Origin: an uncultured Prevotella sp.
GTDB taxonomy: Bacteria; Bacteroidota; Bacteroidia; Bacteroidales; Bacteroidaceae
Direction: 5' to 3'
Length of the DNA stretch: 64,000 bases
Assembly: GCA_900770025.1 (NCBI GenBank)
Contig: CAAGIW010000013.1
Coordinates: forward strand, 74,472 to 138,471
Position numbers and translations under genes: made by a program. Shown here one piece after another: positions 17,707 to 26,761 of the stretch (position 1 is the first letter of the stretch; each line of letters opens with the position of its first letter). Under the pieces are notes generated by a model. The model had not been told where the DNA came from. It searched no databases and saw nothing but the letters and a program-made list of their open reading frames with translations.

Positions 17707-18771
17707 TCAGTGGATTCCTTTTTGGTTGAGGGCTTCCGTATATCGCTTGGCGTTGCTGACGTGCTCCTTATAGGTGGCGGCAAAGTTGTGCGTGCCCGAG
17801 AAGTCTTCTTTGGCACACATATATAAATAGTCGTGGTTCACGTGATTCAGCACGGCATCGATACCCTGGATAGAGGCAATCTTGATGGGCCCAGGGGGGA
17901 GTCCAGGGTATTTGTAGGTGTTGTATGGGCTGTCGATAGTGAGCAACTTGTGGTAGATTCTCCTAAGTTTGAAGTCTTGGTGGGCGAACTTCACCGTGGG
18001 ATCTGCCTGCAGCGGCATTCCATTCGGGTATTCGGCGGTGCGGCATTTCAAACGGTTCAGATACATGCCGGCAATCATTGGCTTCTCTCCGTTGTTGCTT
18101 GTCTCTTCATCTATGATGCTTGCCAGCGTGGCTATCTCTGTGGGTGTCATGCCCATGCTTTTGGCTTTCCCCTGTCTGTCTTTCTGTTTCCAGAAGTTGG
18201 CGTGCTCTTTCACCATCCTTTTGATGAAGGCTTCCACGTCGGTGTTCCAATAGATGCTGTAGGTGTTGGGTATGAACAGGGCCGGAATGCTCTGTGTGGT
18301 ATATCCTAACTCGGCGCAGATGCTGCTGTCGTTGAGCAGGTTGATGAAGTCGGTACTGTCTTTCATCATCTTCTTTCCAAGGAAACCGGCCAATCTTTCC
18401 TTGGTCTTTACTTCTGGAATAGTGAGGTTGATGGGCTCCTGAACACCGTTTTTCAGATGTCTCAACACTTCAAATGCGCCTTCTGAAGGCTGTATGGCAT
18501 ATCGGCCTGTCTTGATGTTGCAGGTGTAATCCCAGTGGCGTGCCAAAGTACCGAACCCCGCTCTGCCGTGTCTGTTGCTGATAACTGAGATTTTTGTATA
18601 GACGGAGTCGATGTCATCGTCTTCATCAATATACAGGTAAGCGGTCTCTTGTTGCTTGCTGATAGGACTGAAGAAGTAATAATAAGTAAGTCCTATGACG
18701 GCAATGCCCAAAACTGCCAAGGTGTAGAGATAGACCTTGGTGTTGGAAATGGAGTGAATCATTCTCTTCAT
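17707..18771 (-). CDS. mltG: Endolytic murein transglycosylase
   Basis: 354 residues, an inner-membrane YceG/MltG protein that cleaves nascent peptidoglycan strands and so sets glycan length. One N-terminal membrane segment (about 14-34, YLYTLAVLGIAVIGLTYYYF) is followed by a LysM-like part and the catalytic domain. The catalytic glutamate lies in LASIIDEETSN (about residue 220). Other family markers are IPNTYSIYWNT, MPLQADPTV, SPYNTYKYPGLPPGPI and a tail with DYLYMCAKEDFSGTHNFA. It is divergent from gph. Confidence 0.95.
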   Translation of the reverse strand: MKRMIHSISNTKVYLYTLAVLGIAVIGLTYYYFFSPISKQQETAYLYIDEDDDIDSVYTKISVISNRHGRAGFGTLARHWDYTCNIKTGRYAIQPSEGAFEVLRHLKNGVQEPINLTIPEVKTKERLAGFLGKKMMKDSTDFINLLNDSSICAELGYTTQSIPALFIPNTYSIYWNTDVEAFIKRMVKEHANFWKQKDRQGKAKSMGMTPTEIATLASIIDEETSNNGEKPMIAGMYLNRLKCRTAEYPNGMPLQADPTVKFAHQDFKLRRIYHKLLTIDSPYNTYKYPGLPPGPIKIASIQGIDAVLNHVNHDYLYMCAKEDFSGTHNFAATYKEHVSNAKRYTEALNQKGIH

Positions 18772-18810
18772 GGTGCTGTTATGAATAGGTCAGGTGCAGC
18801 TTAACTTCTG

Positions 18811-18818
18811 CAAAGGTA
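18811..18818 (-). promoter_or_regulatory. Bacteroidetes -7 box for mltG
   Basis: Minus-strand TACCTTTG, 40-47 bases upstream of the mltG ATG. Confidence 0.5.
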
Positions 18819-18860
18819 TAAAAAAACAGAATCATATCGTCTGATTTGCGCAGAAATGTA

Positions 18861-18868
18861 TAACTTTG
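18861..18868 (+). promoter_or_regulatory. Bacteroidetes -7 box for gph
   Basis: TAACTTTG matches TAnnTTTG, 29-36 bases before the gph ATG. With the mltG box it forms a compact divergent promoter region. Confidence 0.5.
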
Positions 18869-18896
18869 CATTGGATTTATAAGGCAAAAAGAGGTT

Positions 18897-19562
18897 ATGG
18901 ATAATGGATTGGCGCTTTCAGGGTTTGATACCTTCATCTTCGATTTGGACGGCACACTGCTCAACTCCTTGCAGGATTTGGCGTTGAGTACTAACTGGGC
19001 TTTGCAGCAGAACGGCTTTCCGTGTCACACTAAGGACAGCATTCGTATGTTTGTGGGCAACGGAGTGAGAAAACTGATGGAGCGTGCCTTGCCCTCAGAT
19101 GTGGATGACAAGACCTTTCAAAAGGTGTTTGATGATTTCAGACAACATTATCTTGTGCATTCCTTAGACAACACTCTGCCGTATGAGGGCATCATCCCTT
19201 TGCTACAGAATCTTGCAGGGCGGCAGAAGCATATTGCCGTGGCAAGCAACAAACTGCAGGCGGGAGTGACCCTGTTGAATCAACGTTTCTTTTCTGAGTA
19301 TATCCCTTTGGCCATCGGCGAGAGCACAGAGATGCCCAAAAAGCCGGCACCGCAAATGCTGTTATATGCTGCCGACTACTTCCGGACTCCGCTCGACAAA
19401 TGCCTTTACATCGGAGACAGTGATGTGGATATTGCCACGGCAGGGAATTGCGGAATGACTTGTCTGAGCGTACTTTGGGGATTCCGTGACAGGGAATTCC
19501 TGATACGGCATGGAGCTACGCATTTTGCAACGACACCCTACGAGATGATGTCGCAGCTTTGA
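18897..19562 (+). CDS. gph: HAD-family phosphatase, phosphoglycolate phosphatase-like
   Basis: 221 residues. HAD motif I is FDLDGTLLNS (nucleophile D16, acid/base D18), motif II is VASNK near residue 116, motif III the lysine of KKPAPQML, and motif IV IGDSDVDIATA. The helical cap between motif I and II is of the size found in Gph/PGP enzymes. Phosphoglycolate hydrolysis is the default inference; other small phosphoesters or pyrophosphate are possible, since HAD substrate range is hard to read from sequence. A good AGAGG ribosome-binding site lies just upstream of the ATG. Confidence 0.8.
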   Translation: MDNGLALSGFDTFIFDLDGTLLNSLQDLALSTNWALQQNGFPCHTKDSIRMFVGNGVRKLMERALPSDVDDKTFQKVFDDFRQHYLVHSLDNTLPYEGIIPLLQNLAGRQKHIAVASNKLQAGVTLLNQRFFSEYIPLAIGESTEMPKKPAPQMLLYAADYFRTPLDKCLYIGDSDVDIATAGNCGMTCLSVLWGFRDREFLIRHGATHFATTPYEMMSQL

Positions 19563-19615
19563 AAACGCCACATGCAGGTTGAACGTAGGATGTTTATGCG
19601 GCGCAGTGCGGCACA

Positions 19616-20320
19616 TTATTCTATGGTGTGCTCGTCAAAATATCGCTGTACATCCTCTTTGTAGGAGTCTGAGATGGGCAGGTACTGGTTGTTGATGACC
19701 ACTCGCATCCTTACGACAGAAGAAGCTTTGTTCATGTTGACAATGTAAGAGCGGTGTATGCGCAGAAAGTCTGGCTTGGGCAGATAGTCTTCTAAACTCT
19801 TCATGTTGATAAGTGACATGATTTTCTGTCCGTTCTCCAAATAAAAGCGCACGTAGTCTTTCTGCCCTTCTACATATAATATGTCGTCAAACTGTATGCG
19901 TTGCAACTGATAGTCGCTCTTGACAAACACGAATTTGCTCTTGTTGTCTGCCTTTTCGCTTTTGATGAAGTGTTCCAAAGCCTTGGAGGCTGCATTGAAG
20001 AAGTCCTCATAGGAGATAGGTTTCAGCAGGTAGTCGATGGCCGACACCTTGAAACCCTCGATGGCATATTGGGAAAAGGCGGTGGTAAAGATGATTTTTG
20101 TTTGTGCAGGCAGAATCTTGGCAAACTCGATACCGCTCAGTTCAGGCATCTGAATGTCTAAGAACACCAGATTGATACCGCCGTTCCGTATGTCTTTCAT
20201 GGCCGTGAGCGCACTGTTATATACTCCCGCCAGTTGCAGGAAAGGCGTTTTTTCAACGTAGGTACGAAGCAGTTCTGCTGCCAATGGCTCGTCATCAATG
20301 ATAATACACTTCAGCGTCAT
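19616..20320 (-). CDS. LytTR-family response regulator
   Basis: 234 residues. The receiver domain spans about 1-120, with acidic pocket D9-D10 (IIIDDEP), phospho-acceptor D55 (VFLDIQMPE), the TTAFSQYA switch region and the lysine of DYLLKPI. The C-terminal LytTR DNA-binding domain (about 135-230) shows ILYVEGQKDYVRFYLENG and FLRIHRSYIVNM. It is the last gene of the exporter operon and follows its histidine kinase by about 90 bp. It probably controls that operon or envelope genes. Confidence 0.92.
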   Translation of the reverse strand: MTLKCIIIDDEPLAAELLRTYVEKTPFLQLAGVYNSALTAMKDIRNGGINLVFLDIQMPELSGIEFAKILPAQTKIIFTTAFSQYAIEGFKVSAIDYLLKPISYEDFFNAASKALEHFIKSEKADNKSKFVFVKSDYQLQRIQFDDILYVEGQKDYVRFYLENGQKIMSLINMKSLEDYLPKPDFLRIHRSYIVNMNKASSVVRMRVVINNQYLPISDSYKEDVQRYFDEHTIE

Positions 20321-20411
20321 AGTGGTACGTTTTAGTCGGTTTAAAATGAATGATGATGGTCTCTGTATGTTCTTTCTTCGTTTCTTTTACTGTTCTTTTC
20401 CCGTTTTTGCC

Positions 20412-21425
20412 TCATACTGTTTCAATGATGATGGCAGAATGGTAGATGTTGTCTGGTGTGGTTCCGTGCGTCCATGAGTGCTTTCCAGGATAACTCAGTT
20501 GTAGCCTTTTCTCCACTTGAGCCAAACCAATGCCATGACCGCTCTTGTCTGCCGCCCCCTTGGGGAAGTTGGAGTTGTCGATGACGCAGGTAATCTGTTG
20601 CTTGTCAGAGGCAATTTCTATATGGATGAACGACTTGCCAGTGGGGGATACACCGTGCTTGAAGGCGTTTTCTACCAAAGAGATGAGCAGCATGGGGGCT
20701 ATCTTCGCTTCTGGATTGGTGTTGTTTATCTTCAGACTGATGTCCACATCCTTGGGTAATCTTATCTTCATCAGGTTGATATAGCTGGTGATGAAATTGA
20801 TTTCCTCATCTAACGGAATCCACTGTTGCTGGTTGTTGTACAGGATGTGCCTCAGCAGTTTGCTCAGTTCCAGCAGTGCCCACTGTGCCTTTTCCCTGTC
20901 TAAGGTTATCAAAGCATAGATGTTGTTGAGCGTGTTCAGCAGGAAGTGTGGTTTGATTTGTGCCCTCAGATTCTTCAGTTCAGCCTCGTTGCGTGCCGCT
21001 TCTGATTGTTGCCATCGTGTGGCCAGCACAATGGTACAGGCCACTGTGGCGGTGACGGCAAGGTTGAAGATGTCGCGGAGGAGGAAGAACAGTCTGTCCA
21101 AAGTGGGTGGAGGAACGTCGTGCTCAAAGCCTTCAAAATGCTCGCTGTGCATGAAGTTTATCCACAAATGCACGATGACGCCCAATGCAAGGATGAGAAT
21201 GGTGTTCAGAATCCAGAAGTAGTTCTTCTTTCTGCTCAGCAGGTATTTGGGAGTAAGGCAGATGTAGTTGGCATAGAACACTATCATCTGCAGACATGTG
21301 GGTACAAGGGATGCGGCATAAAATGCCGGTTGCAGGTCGTGCCCGTGGTTCAGGAACGTGAGAGGGGTGATGTAAATCATGAACCAGATGGTCACGTGGA
21401 GCCATATCATCCTTGTATTATTCAT
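20412..21425 (-). CDS. LytS-like sensor histidine kinase
   Basis: 337 residues. Four predicted membrane segments occupy about 1-140 (for example WLHVTIWFMIYITPLTFL and WILNTILILALGVIVHLWI). The His_kinase-type dimerisation motif is QIKPHFLLNTLNNIYAL with phospho-accepting H160. The ATPase domain ends with SLVENAFKHG and GHGIGLAQVEKRL. There is no periplasmic sensor domain, so the signal is likely read in the membrane or through the associated transporter. Its start overlaps the permease stop by eight bases. Confidence 0.92.
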   Translation of the reverse strand: MNNTRMIWLHVTIWFMIYITPLTFLNHGHDLQPAFYAASLVPTCLQMIVFYANYICLTPKYLLSRKKNYFWILNTILILALGVIVHLWINFMHSEHFEGFEHDVPPPTLDRLFFLLRDIFNLAVTATVACTIVLATRWQQSEAARNEAELKNLRAQIKPHFLLNTLNNIYALITLDREKAQWALLELSKLLRHILYNNQQQWIPLDEEINFITSYINLMKIRLPKDVDISLKINNTNPEAKIAPMLLISLVENAFKHGVSPTGKSFIHIEIASDKQQITCVIDNSNFPKGAADKSGHGIGLAQVEKRLQLSYPGKHSWTHGTTPDNIYHSAIIIETV

Positions 21426-22656
21426 ATCTCAGTGCTTCTATTGGGTCCAACTTGGCTGCTTTCTTTGCCGGATACCAGCCAAAGAATATGCCAGTAATGG
21501 TGCATACTGCAAAACTCATCACGATGGTCCAGGGCTGGATGCTGATGGGCCAATGGGCAAAGGTGTTGACACACTGTGAGGCTGTGATGCCCAATATCAC
21601 GCCAATGATGCCGCCGGTGACACTCAAAAGAATGGCCTCTATCAGAAACTGTGACAGGATGTCGATGCCGCGGGCTCCCACACTCATTCGCAAACCTATC
21701 TCGCGTGTGCGCTCGGTCACACTTACATACATGATGTTCATAATGCCGATACCGCCCACTATGAGTGATATGCCGGCCACACATCCTAACAAGATGGTGA
21801 GCATGTCGGTGGTGGAGTTCATCATGGAGGCCAATTCTTCTTGCGAACGGATGTTGAAGTCGTCTGCCTCTGCCTCGCTGGTGGCAGTGGCTTCCTTCAG
21901 TCTGTGGTTCTTGCGCAGTATGGCTGTTATCTCTTCAGTGGCTTTTTCCGTCACCCCCTCGGTGATTGCAGAGCATTGGATGCCCCCCAAATAGGTTTGT
22001 GCCAATATGCGTTTCATCACAGATGTGTAGGGGGCTATCACCAAATCGTCCTGATCCATTCCCATGGAGTTGTAACCTTTCTTTTTCAGCACACCGATAA
22101 CTCTGAATGGAATAGAGTTGAAGCGCACCACCTTGCCTATAGGACTGGTTCCATTGGGGAACAGTTTGTCAATCACCGTTTGCCCTAAAATGCACACCTT
22201 GGCACTCGACTTTATCTCTTGTTCTGTGAACGACACTCCTTCCGAAATGGATAGTTGTCTGATTTCAAAGTATTCCTCATTGACTCCGTAGATGGTTGAG
22301 GGGGTGTTTTCGTTGCCGTAGATAAATTGTCCACTCTTGTTGACCACCGGACTCACAGCCTTGAGATACTTGCAATCGTTCTTGATGCTTTCGTAGTCGG
22401 TCAGTTTCAAGGTCTCCATGGATGATGCGTCTTGCCTCACACCGCCCCTTCGGTCGGCTCCCGGCCCAATCATAATCATGTTGGAGCCCATTTCAGCAAT
22501 GTTTGCCTGGATGCTTTGCTTGGTGCCTTGGCCTATGGCGAGCATGGTGATGACCGCTGCAATGCCGATGATGATGCCTAAAGCGGTGAGAACGGAGCGT
22601 GTCTTGTTGGCGGCAATTGCCTTGATGGCTATTTTGAATAGGTTGGAATAGTTCAT
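21418..22656 (-). CDS. MacB-like ABC transporter permease (FtsX family)
   Basis: 412 residues. It has the MacB permease layout: a first membrane helix near residues 18-45 (ANKTRSVLTALGIIIGIAAV), a large periplasmic domain (about 60-285) and three C-terminal helices forming the FtsX domain (ILLGCVAGISLIVGGIGIMN, ILLSVTGGIIGVILGI, VMSFAVCTITGIFFGWYPA). The characteristic TERTREIGLRMSVGA coupling helix is present. The ATPase is a separate gene immediately upstream, unlike the fused E. coli MacB. The system likely expels peptides, antimicrobials or lipoprotein-like molecules through the TolC partner. Confidence 0.93.
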   Translation of the reverse strand: MNYSNLFKIAIKAIAANKTRSVLTALGIIIGIAAVITMLAIGQGTKQSIQANIAEMGSNMIMIGPGADRRGGVRQDASSMETLKLTDYESIKNDCKYLKAVSPVVNKSGQFIYGNENTPSTIYGVNEEYFEIRQLSISEGVSFTEQEIKSSAKVCILGQTVIDKLFPNGTSPIGKVVRFNSIPFRVIGVLKKKGYNSMGMDQDDLVIAPYTSVMKRILAQTYLGGIQCSAITEGVTEKATEEITAILRKNHRLKEATATSEAEADDFNIRSQEELASMMNSTTDMLTILLGCVAGISLIVGGIGIMNIMYVSVTERTREIGLRMSVGARGIDILSQFLIEAILLSVTGGIIGVILGITASQCVNTFAHWPISIQPWTIVMSFAVCTITGIFFGWYPAKKAAKLDPIEALRYE

Positions 22657-22689
22657 CGCTGTGTTCTTTATGGCATGATGATGGTAGGT

Positions 22690-23448
22690 TTATTCGTCCG
22701 CATTAACAGGCAGTGCTGCCAGTCCTTCTGCAGCCGAAAGGATGTTCTCGTTGATGGTGTCTGAGATAACCTTCCCGTCTTTGAGCAGTATGTTCCTGCT
22801 TGAATAGTTGGCTATATCGGGGTTGTGGGTCACAAAAATGATGGTGCGCCCCTCCTGATGCAACTTTTGGAAAAGTACCAATATCTCGAAAGAGGTTCTC
22901 GTGTCAAGGTTTCCTGTGGCTTCGTCTGCCAGTATCACAGCGGGTTCGTTGACTAATGCACGGGCTATTGCCACACGTTGCATCTGTCCGCCCGACATCT
23001 GGTTTGACTTGTGGTAGAGTCTGTTTTCCAGTCCCACCGCTTTAAGCGCATCTATGGCACGCCTGCGTCTTTCCGCTGCACTGATGTCTTTGTTGTACAT
23101 CAGAGGCAATTCCACATTCTCCACGCTCGTAGTTTTAGCCAGCAGGTTATAGTTCTGGAAGATGAAGCCTATCTTCTTGTTGCGAAGTACGGCCCTTTGC
23201 GACTTTGACATGTTGCGCACAGAGATGCCGTCGAGGATATAGTCTCCTTCCGAGGGCGTGTCTAAGCAACCTAATTGGTTGAGTAGTGTGGATTTGCCAG
23301 AACCTGATTTGCCCATGATGGTCACAAATTCTCCCTCTCTTATCTGGAACGACACGCCTTTCAGTGCATGCACCACTTCGTCACCCACCGTGAAATTGCG
23401 CCTCACGTTGCGCAACTCGATCACCACTTTGTCTGATTTGTTTTCCAT
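22690..23448 (-). CDS. MacB/LolD-like ABC transporter ATPase
   Basis: About 252 residues from the ATG at 23448; an upstream TTG at 23463 is possible. Walker A is GKSGSGKST, the Q-loop FIFQNYNLL, the signature MSGGQMQRVAIARAL and Walker B VILADEATGNLD, then the H-loop FVTHNPDI. The Walker B tail reads DEATGNLD where most of this subfamily has DEPTGNLD. It powers the permease encoded next to it in a tripartite export pump. Confidence 0.93.
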   Translation of the reverse strand: MENKSDKVVIELRNVRRNFTVGDEVVHALKGVSFQIREGEFVTIMGKSGSGKSTLLNQLGCLDTPSEGDYILDGISVRNMSKSQRAVLRNKKIGFIFQNYNLLAKTTSVENVELPLMYNKDISAAERRRRAIDALKAVGLENRLYHKSNQMSGGQMQRVAIARALVNEPAVILADEATGNLDTRTSFEILVLFQKLHQEGRTIIFVTHNPDIANYSSRNILLKDGKVISDTINENILSAAEGLAALPVNADE

Positions 23449-23474
23449 GATGTGCTTGGTCAAAGGGTTGTCTG

Positions 23475-24641
23475 CTATTTCTTCTTTCCATGAGGTCCTG
23501 GCGCAAAGGGCGACTGCTCGGTGGCTGTGTTCTCCTCTTTGGCCTCTTCTGCCACGCTGATTTCCGTAATCACCGGTGTGCCTACGGCTATTCCGCCCAG
23601 CACTTCAGTATGTATGCCGTCGGTCAATCCTGTCTGCAGGGCATGTGCTTTGAGGGTATTGCCTTCTATGGTCCACACCTTGTTCTTCCCGTCGCAGTCG
23701 GCAATGACGTACTTGCTGCCCAGAATCTCCTTGGCAGGGGTGAAGCGCAGGGCCTTTTGTGGCACATAGGTCACATTGGTCTTTTCTGCTGTATAGATGG
23801 TTACGTTGGCTGTCAGTCCGGGTTTCAGTTTCAAATCGGCGTTGGGAGCGCTGATCACCACTTCGTATGTCACCACATTGTTGGTTGTTATTGCCTCTTG
23901 GCGCACCTGTGTCACCACTCCTTCAAATGTGTCGTTGGCGTAGGCATCCACAGTGAAGACCACCCGTTCGCCTTCTTTCACCTCACCGATGTCGGCTTCA
24001 TCGATGTCGGCAATCACTCTCATGTCAGTAAGATTCTGAGCGATGGTAAACAGTTCCGGAGTGTTGAAGCTTGCGGCCACGGTCTGACCTTCCTCTACCG
24101 ATTTTGACAGCACCACTCCGTCGATGGGCGAGGTGATGGTGGCATAGCCCAGATTGGTCTGCGCCTTGTTCACTGCCTCTTTGGCCTGTGTTGCGCTCTC
24201 CTGTGCTTTCCGCAGACTCAGTTGGGCTTGTTCGTAGTCGTCTGCGCTTACTAATCCTTTCTCAAACAGTGTCTTGTATCTGCCGAAATTGTTGCGCTCG
24301 TAGTCCAATGTGCTTTGAGCTGCGTTCAGATTGGCTTTGGCATTGTTGAGTTCACTCACCAGATTGGTCTTGTCCAGTTCGGCGATTACCTGTCCTTTGG
24401 TCACCACGCTGTTGTAGTCAACGTATAGTTTGCTCACGATGCCCGACACCTGTGTGCCCACTGTCACCGATGTTACAGGCTCAATGGTTCCCGTGGCTGT
24501 GATGGAGTTCTGGATGCTTCCTTTCTCTATCTTTTCTGTTTTGATTTCCAAAGACTTGTCTTCGTTCTTGAAAGCAAAGATGAAAACACATATCAGGGCT
24601 ATCAGAATCACTGAGCCGAGGATGATTTTATTCCTGTTCAT
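23475..24641 (-). CDS. MacA/HlyD-type periplasmic adaptor
   Basis: 388 residues from the ATG at 24641, which begins the membrane anchor (KIILGSVILIALICVFIFAF). The biotinyl-lipoyl-like halves flank a coiled-coil hairpin at about 95-180 (LNNAKANLNAAQSTLDYERN; AQLSLRKAQESATQAKEAVN). The lipoyl motif is TVGTQVSGIVSKLYVDYNS. Beta-barrel and membrane-proximal domains follow. It bridges the ABC permease and the TolC-like channel. The ATG lies 17 bases after the tolC-like stop. Confidence 0.93.
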   Translation of the reverse strand: MNRNKIILGSVILIALICVFIFAFKNEDKSLEIKTEKIEKGSIQNSITATGTIEPVTSVTVGTQVSGIVSKLYVDYNSVVTKGQVIAELDKTNLVSELNNAKANLNAAQSTLDYERNNFGRYKTLFEKGLVSADDYEQAQLSLRKAQESATQAKEAVNKAQTNLGYATITSPIDGVVLSKSVEEGQTVAASFNTPELFTIAQNLTDMRVIADIDEADIGEVKEGERVVFTVDAYANDTFEGVVTQVRQEAITTNNVVTYEVVISAPNADLKLKPGLTANVTIYTAEKTNVTYVPQKALRFTPAKEILGSKYVIADCDGKNKVWTIEGNTLKAHALQTGLTDGIHTEVLGGIAVGTPVITEISVAEEAKEENTATEQSPFAPGPHGKKK

Positions 24642-24657
24642 AATTGTATAGTGTTTT

Positions 24658-25995
24658 TTATTGGGCGTAGAATTGTAGCATTTCAATATTCAGTATGGTG
24701 AGATATTTACTTTGCAGTTTGGATTGCAGGGCTTGCAGCAGACTCACCTTTTCGGTGGTCAGTTCGATAATGTTTTTCAAACCTAATTGGAATTGCTGCT
24801 CCAGCAGGTTGTAGCTTTCCTGTTTGCTGTTCACGTTGGCTATCGAAGATTTGAACAGTTGCTGGTTGCTGGCGGCGTCTAACCAGTAGTTTTCTATTGT
24901 ATTGTACAGGTCTTTCTTGCTCTGTTCCAGATCGAGCTTGCTGTTTATCCATTCATACTTGGCCTTGTTGGTGGCAGTTTTTGTCTGTCGCTGGTCATAG
25001 ATGGGGATGGAAATGCTCACGCCTGCCATCATGTCGAAATTGGTTTTCATCTGGCGCTGCCATGCAAAGTCGTCTCTCGATGATGTGTTGGTGCTCACGC
25101 CGGCCGACATGCTTAGGGTGGGGTAGTAGCCAGCCTTGGCAATCTTCACGTTGACTTCCTGCTCCGATATGCTGTTCTCGGCCTTCCTTATTTCTGGACG
25201 CAGTGTCAGTGCGGCGTTATAAACGTCGTGCAACACGGGCAGCGTCTGCAGAGCCTCGCTGTCTTCTGTCAGGGGCACCTGCACCTCAAAGTGTGTGGTG
25301 TCGGGCAATTCCAGAATCTGTTTCAGTTGAAGTCTGTATTTCTCGAAATTGGTTTGGGCTTCCACCAGATTATATTGGTCTTGGGCTGTTTGGGCAGACA
25401 GTTGTGCCACATCCACTTTCGACAGTTTGCCCACCTCCATCATCACCTTGCCTCTCTCTTCGTTGGCCACGCTGTTGGCCACGCTGCTTCGGTTCACCTC
25501 TATGGCTTCCTTCAGGTAGAGCAGTTGCACGTAGAGTTTCATTATCTGTTCTTGGATGGTTTTGGCATTGACGGCAGAGTCCAGTTCGGCTTCCGTCTCA
25601 TACAGTTTGTTCAGTTTGATGGTGTTGTGGTTCTTGTTTCCGTTCCACACTGTCCAGTTGCCACTCACCCCGTAACTGCCTACGTAGTATTCCTTCTTCA
25701 CACCGCTGGTCACCTGTCCGTTGCTCACTGTACTGGTGTTGCCGCTCATCCATGGCCTGTAGCCGAAGGATTGGCTGGTTGATGCACTGAGCGATGGCAA
25801 TAGCGCAGCCTTTGCCTGTTTGGTGCTCTCCTTGGAAATGGCAATCTGGTTGGCTGATTTCCTGATGGAAATGTTGTTGGCCAGAGCATAGTCCAAACAG
25901 TCTTTCAGCGACCACACCCCCTTTTGCTGTGCCGTTGCTCCCTGCAAGGCAAAGAAACATGCCATGCAGCAAGCCCATACTCTCGTTCTGTTCAT
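24658..25995 (-). CDS. TolC-family outer-membrane efflux protein
   Basis: 445 residues with a signal peptide (RVWACCMACFFALQGATAQQ). Two OEP repeats with long alpha-helical stretches are visible (ISKESTKQAKAALLPSLSAS; EQEVNVKIAKAGYYPTLSMS), and the repeated AKAxLLPSLSAS / AKAGYYPTLSMS segments mark the two halves of a TolC protomer. It is the first gene of the tolC-adaptor-ATPase-permease-kinase-regulator unit. Confidence 0.93.
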   Translation of the reverse strand: MNRTRVWACCMACFFALQGATAQQKGVWSLKDCLDYALANNISIRKSANQIAISKESTKQAKAALLPSLSASTSQSFGYRPWMSGNTSTVSNGQVTSGVKKEYYVGSYGVSGNWTVWNGNKNHNTIKLNKLYETEAELDSAVNAKTIQEQIMKLYVQLLYLKEAIEVNRSSVANSVANEERGKVMMEVGKLSKVDVAQLSAQTAQDQYNLVEAQTNFEKYRLQLKQILELPDTTHFEVQVPLTEDSEALQTLPVLHDVYNAALTLRPEIRKAENSISEQEVNVKIAKAGYYPTLSMSAGVSTNTSSRDDFAWQRQMKTNFDMMAGVSISIPIYDQRQTKTATNKAKYEWINSKLDLEQSKKDLYNTIENYWLDAASNQQLFKSSIANVNSKQESYNLLEQQFQLGLKNIIELTTEKVSLLQALQSKLQSKYLTILNIEMLQFYAQ

Positions 25996-26021
25996 GTTTG
26001 TTTTTATCCTTTATTTGTCTG

Positions 26022-26029
26022 CAAAGTTA
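26022..26029 (-). promoter_or_regulatory. Bacteroidetes -7 box for the exporter operon
   Basis: Minus-strand TAACTTTG, 27-34 bases upstream of the tolC-like ATG. A clear -33 element is not visible. Confidence 0.5.
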
Positions 26030-26130
26030 TGATATGCAATCTGGAGTGAGAAAACAATTAGACAGATAAAAACGAATTAGTAGAGCAGAATTGTGAAAAA
26101 ATCGACAAAAGAAAAGATGTTTAAGACAAA

Positions 26131-26733
26131 TTAACGCAATTCTTGGATGCGTGCCACATATTTTCCGATGATGTCAAACTCCAGGTTAACCTTGGTGCCC
26201 ACGGCAATGTCGCAGAAGTTGGTGTGCGTGCGAGTGTAGGGAATGATTGCCACCTGAAAGGTTGACTTGGTGGGATTACACACGGTGAGCGACACTCCGT
26301 TGACTGCCACACTGCCCTTGTCCACAGTGAAGTAGCCCTTCCTGATGTCCTCCTCCTGCGGCTCATACTCAAAGGTGTAGTAGGTGCTTCCGTCTGCATC
26401 CTCCATGGCGATGCAGGTGGCGGTGGTATCTACATGGCCTTGTACGATATGGCCGTCCAATCTGCCGTTCATCATCATCGAGCGTTCCACATTCACCTTG
26501 TCGCCCACGTGCAGCAGTCCCAGATTGCTGCGGTCAAGAGTCTCCTTGATAGCAGTCACGGTGTAGCAGTTCTTGTCGATGGAGACCACGGTGAGACATA
26601 CGCCGTTATGCGCCACACTCTGGTCGATGGTGAGTTCTGGTGCAAAGTCACACTCCAACGTGAAATCCATGTTGCCCCCTTTGGCATTGATTGCCTTGAC
26701 GGTTGCCAAACCTTCGATGATACCGGAAAACAT
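26131..26733 (-). CDS. ribE: Riboflavin synthase, alpha chain
   Basis: 200 residues made of two homologous lumazine-binding halves. The first starts MFSGIIEGLATV and contains AHNGVCLTVVSI; the second contains GHIVQGHVDTTATC and VAVNGVSLTVCN. It dismutates two 6,7-dimethyl-8-ribityllumazine molecules into riboflavin plus a pyrimidine. Gene neighbours are not riboflavin genes, and no FMN riboswitch is recognisable upstream. It lies downstream of a candidate structured RNA on the same strand. Confidence 0.96.
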   Translation of the reverse strand: MFSGIIEGLATVKAINAKGGNMDFTLECDFAPELTIDQSVAHNGVCLTVVSIDKNCYTVTAIKETLDRSNLGLLHVGDKVNVERSMMMNGRLDGHIVQGHVDTTATCIAMEDADGSTYYTFEYEPQEEDIRKGYFTVDKGSVAVNGVSLTVCNPTKSTFQVAIIPYTRTHTNFCDIAVGTKVNLEFDIIGKYVARIQELR

Positions 26734-26761
26734 AATGTATTGATGTCTGTAAGTTACGGAT

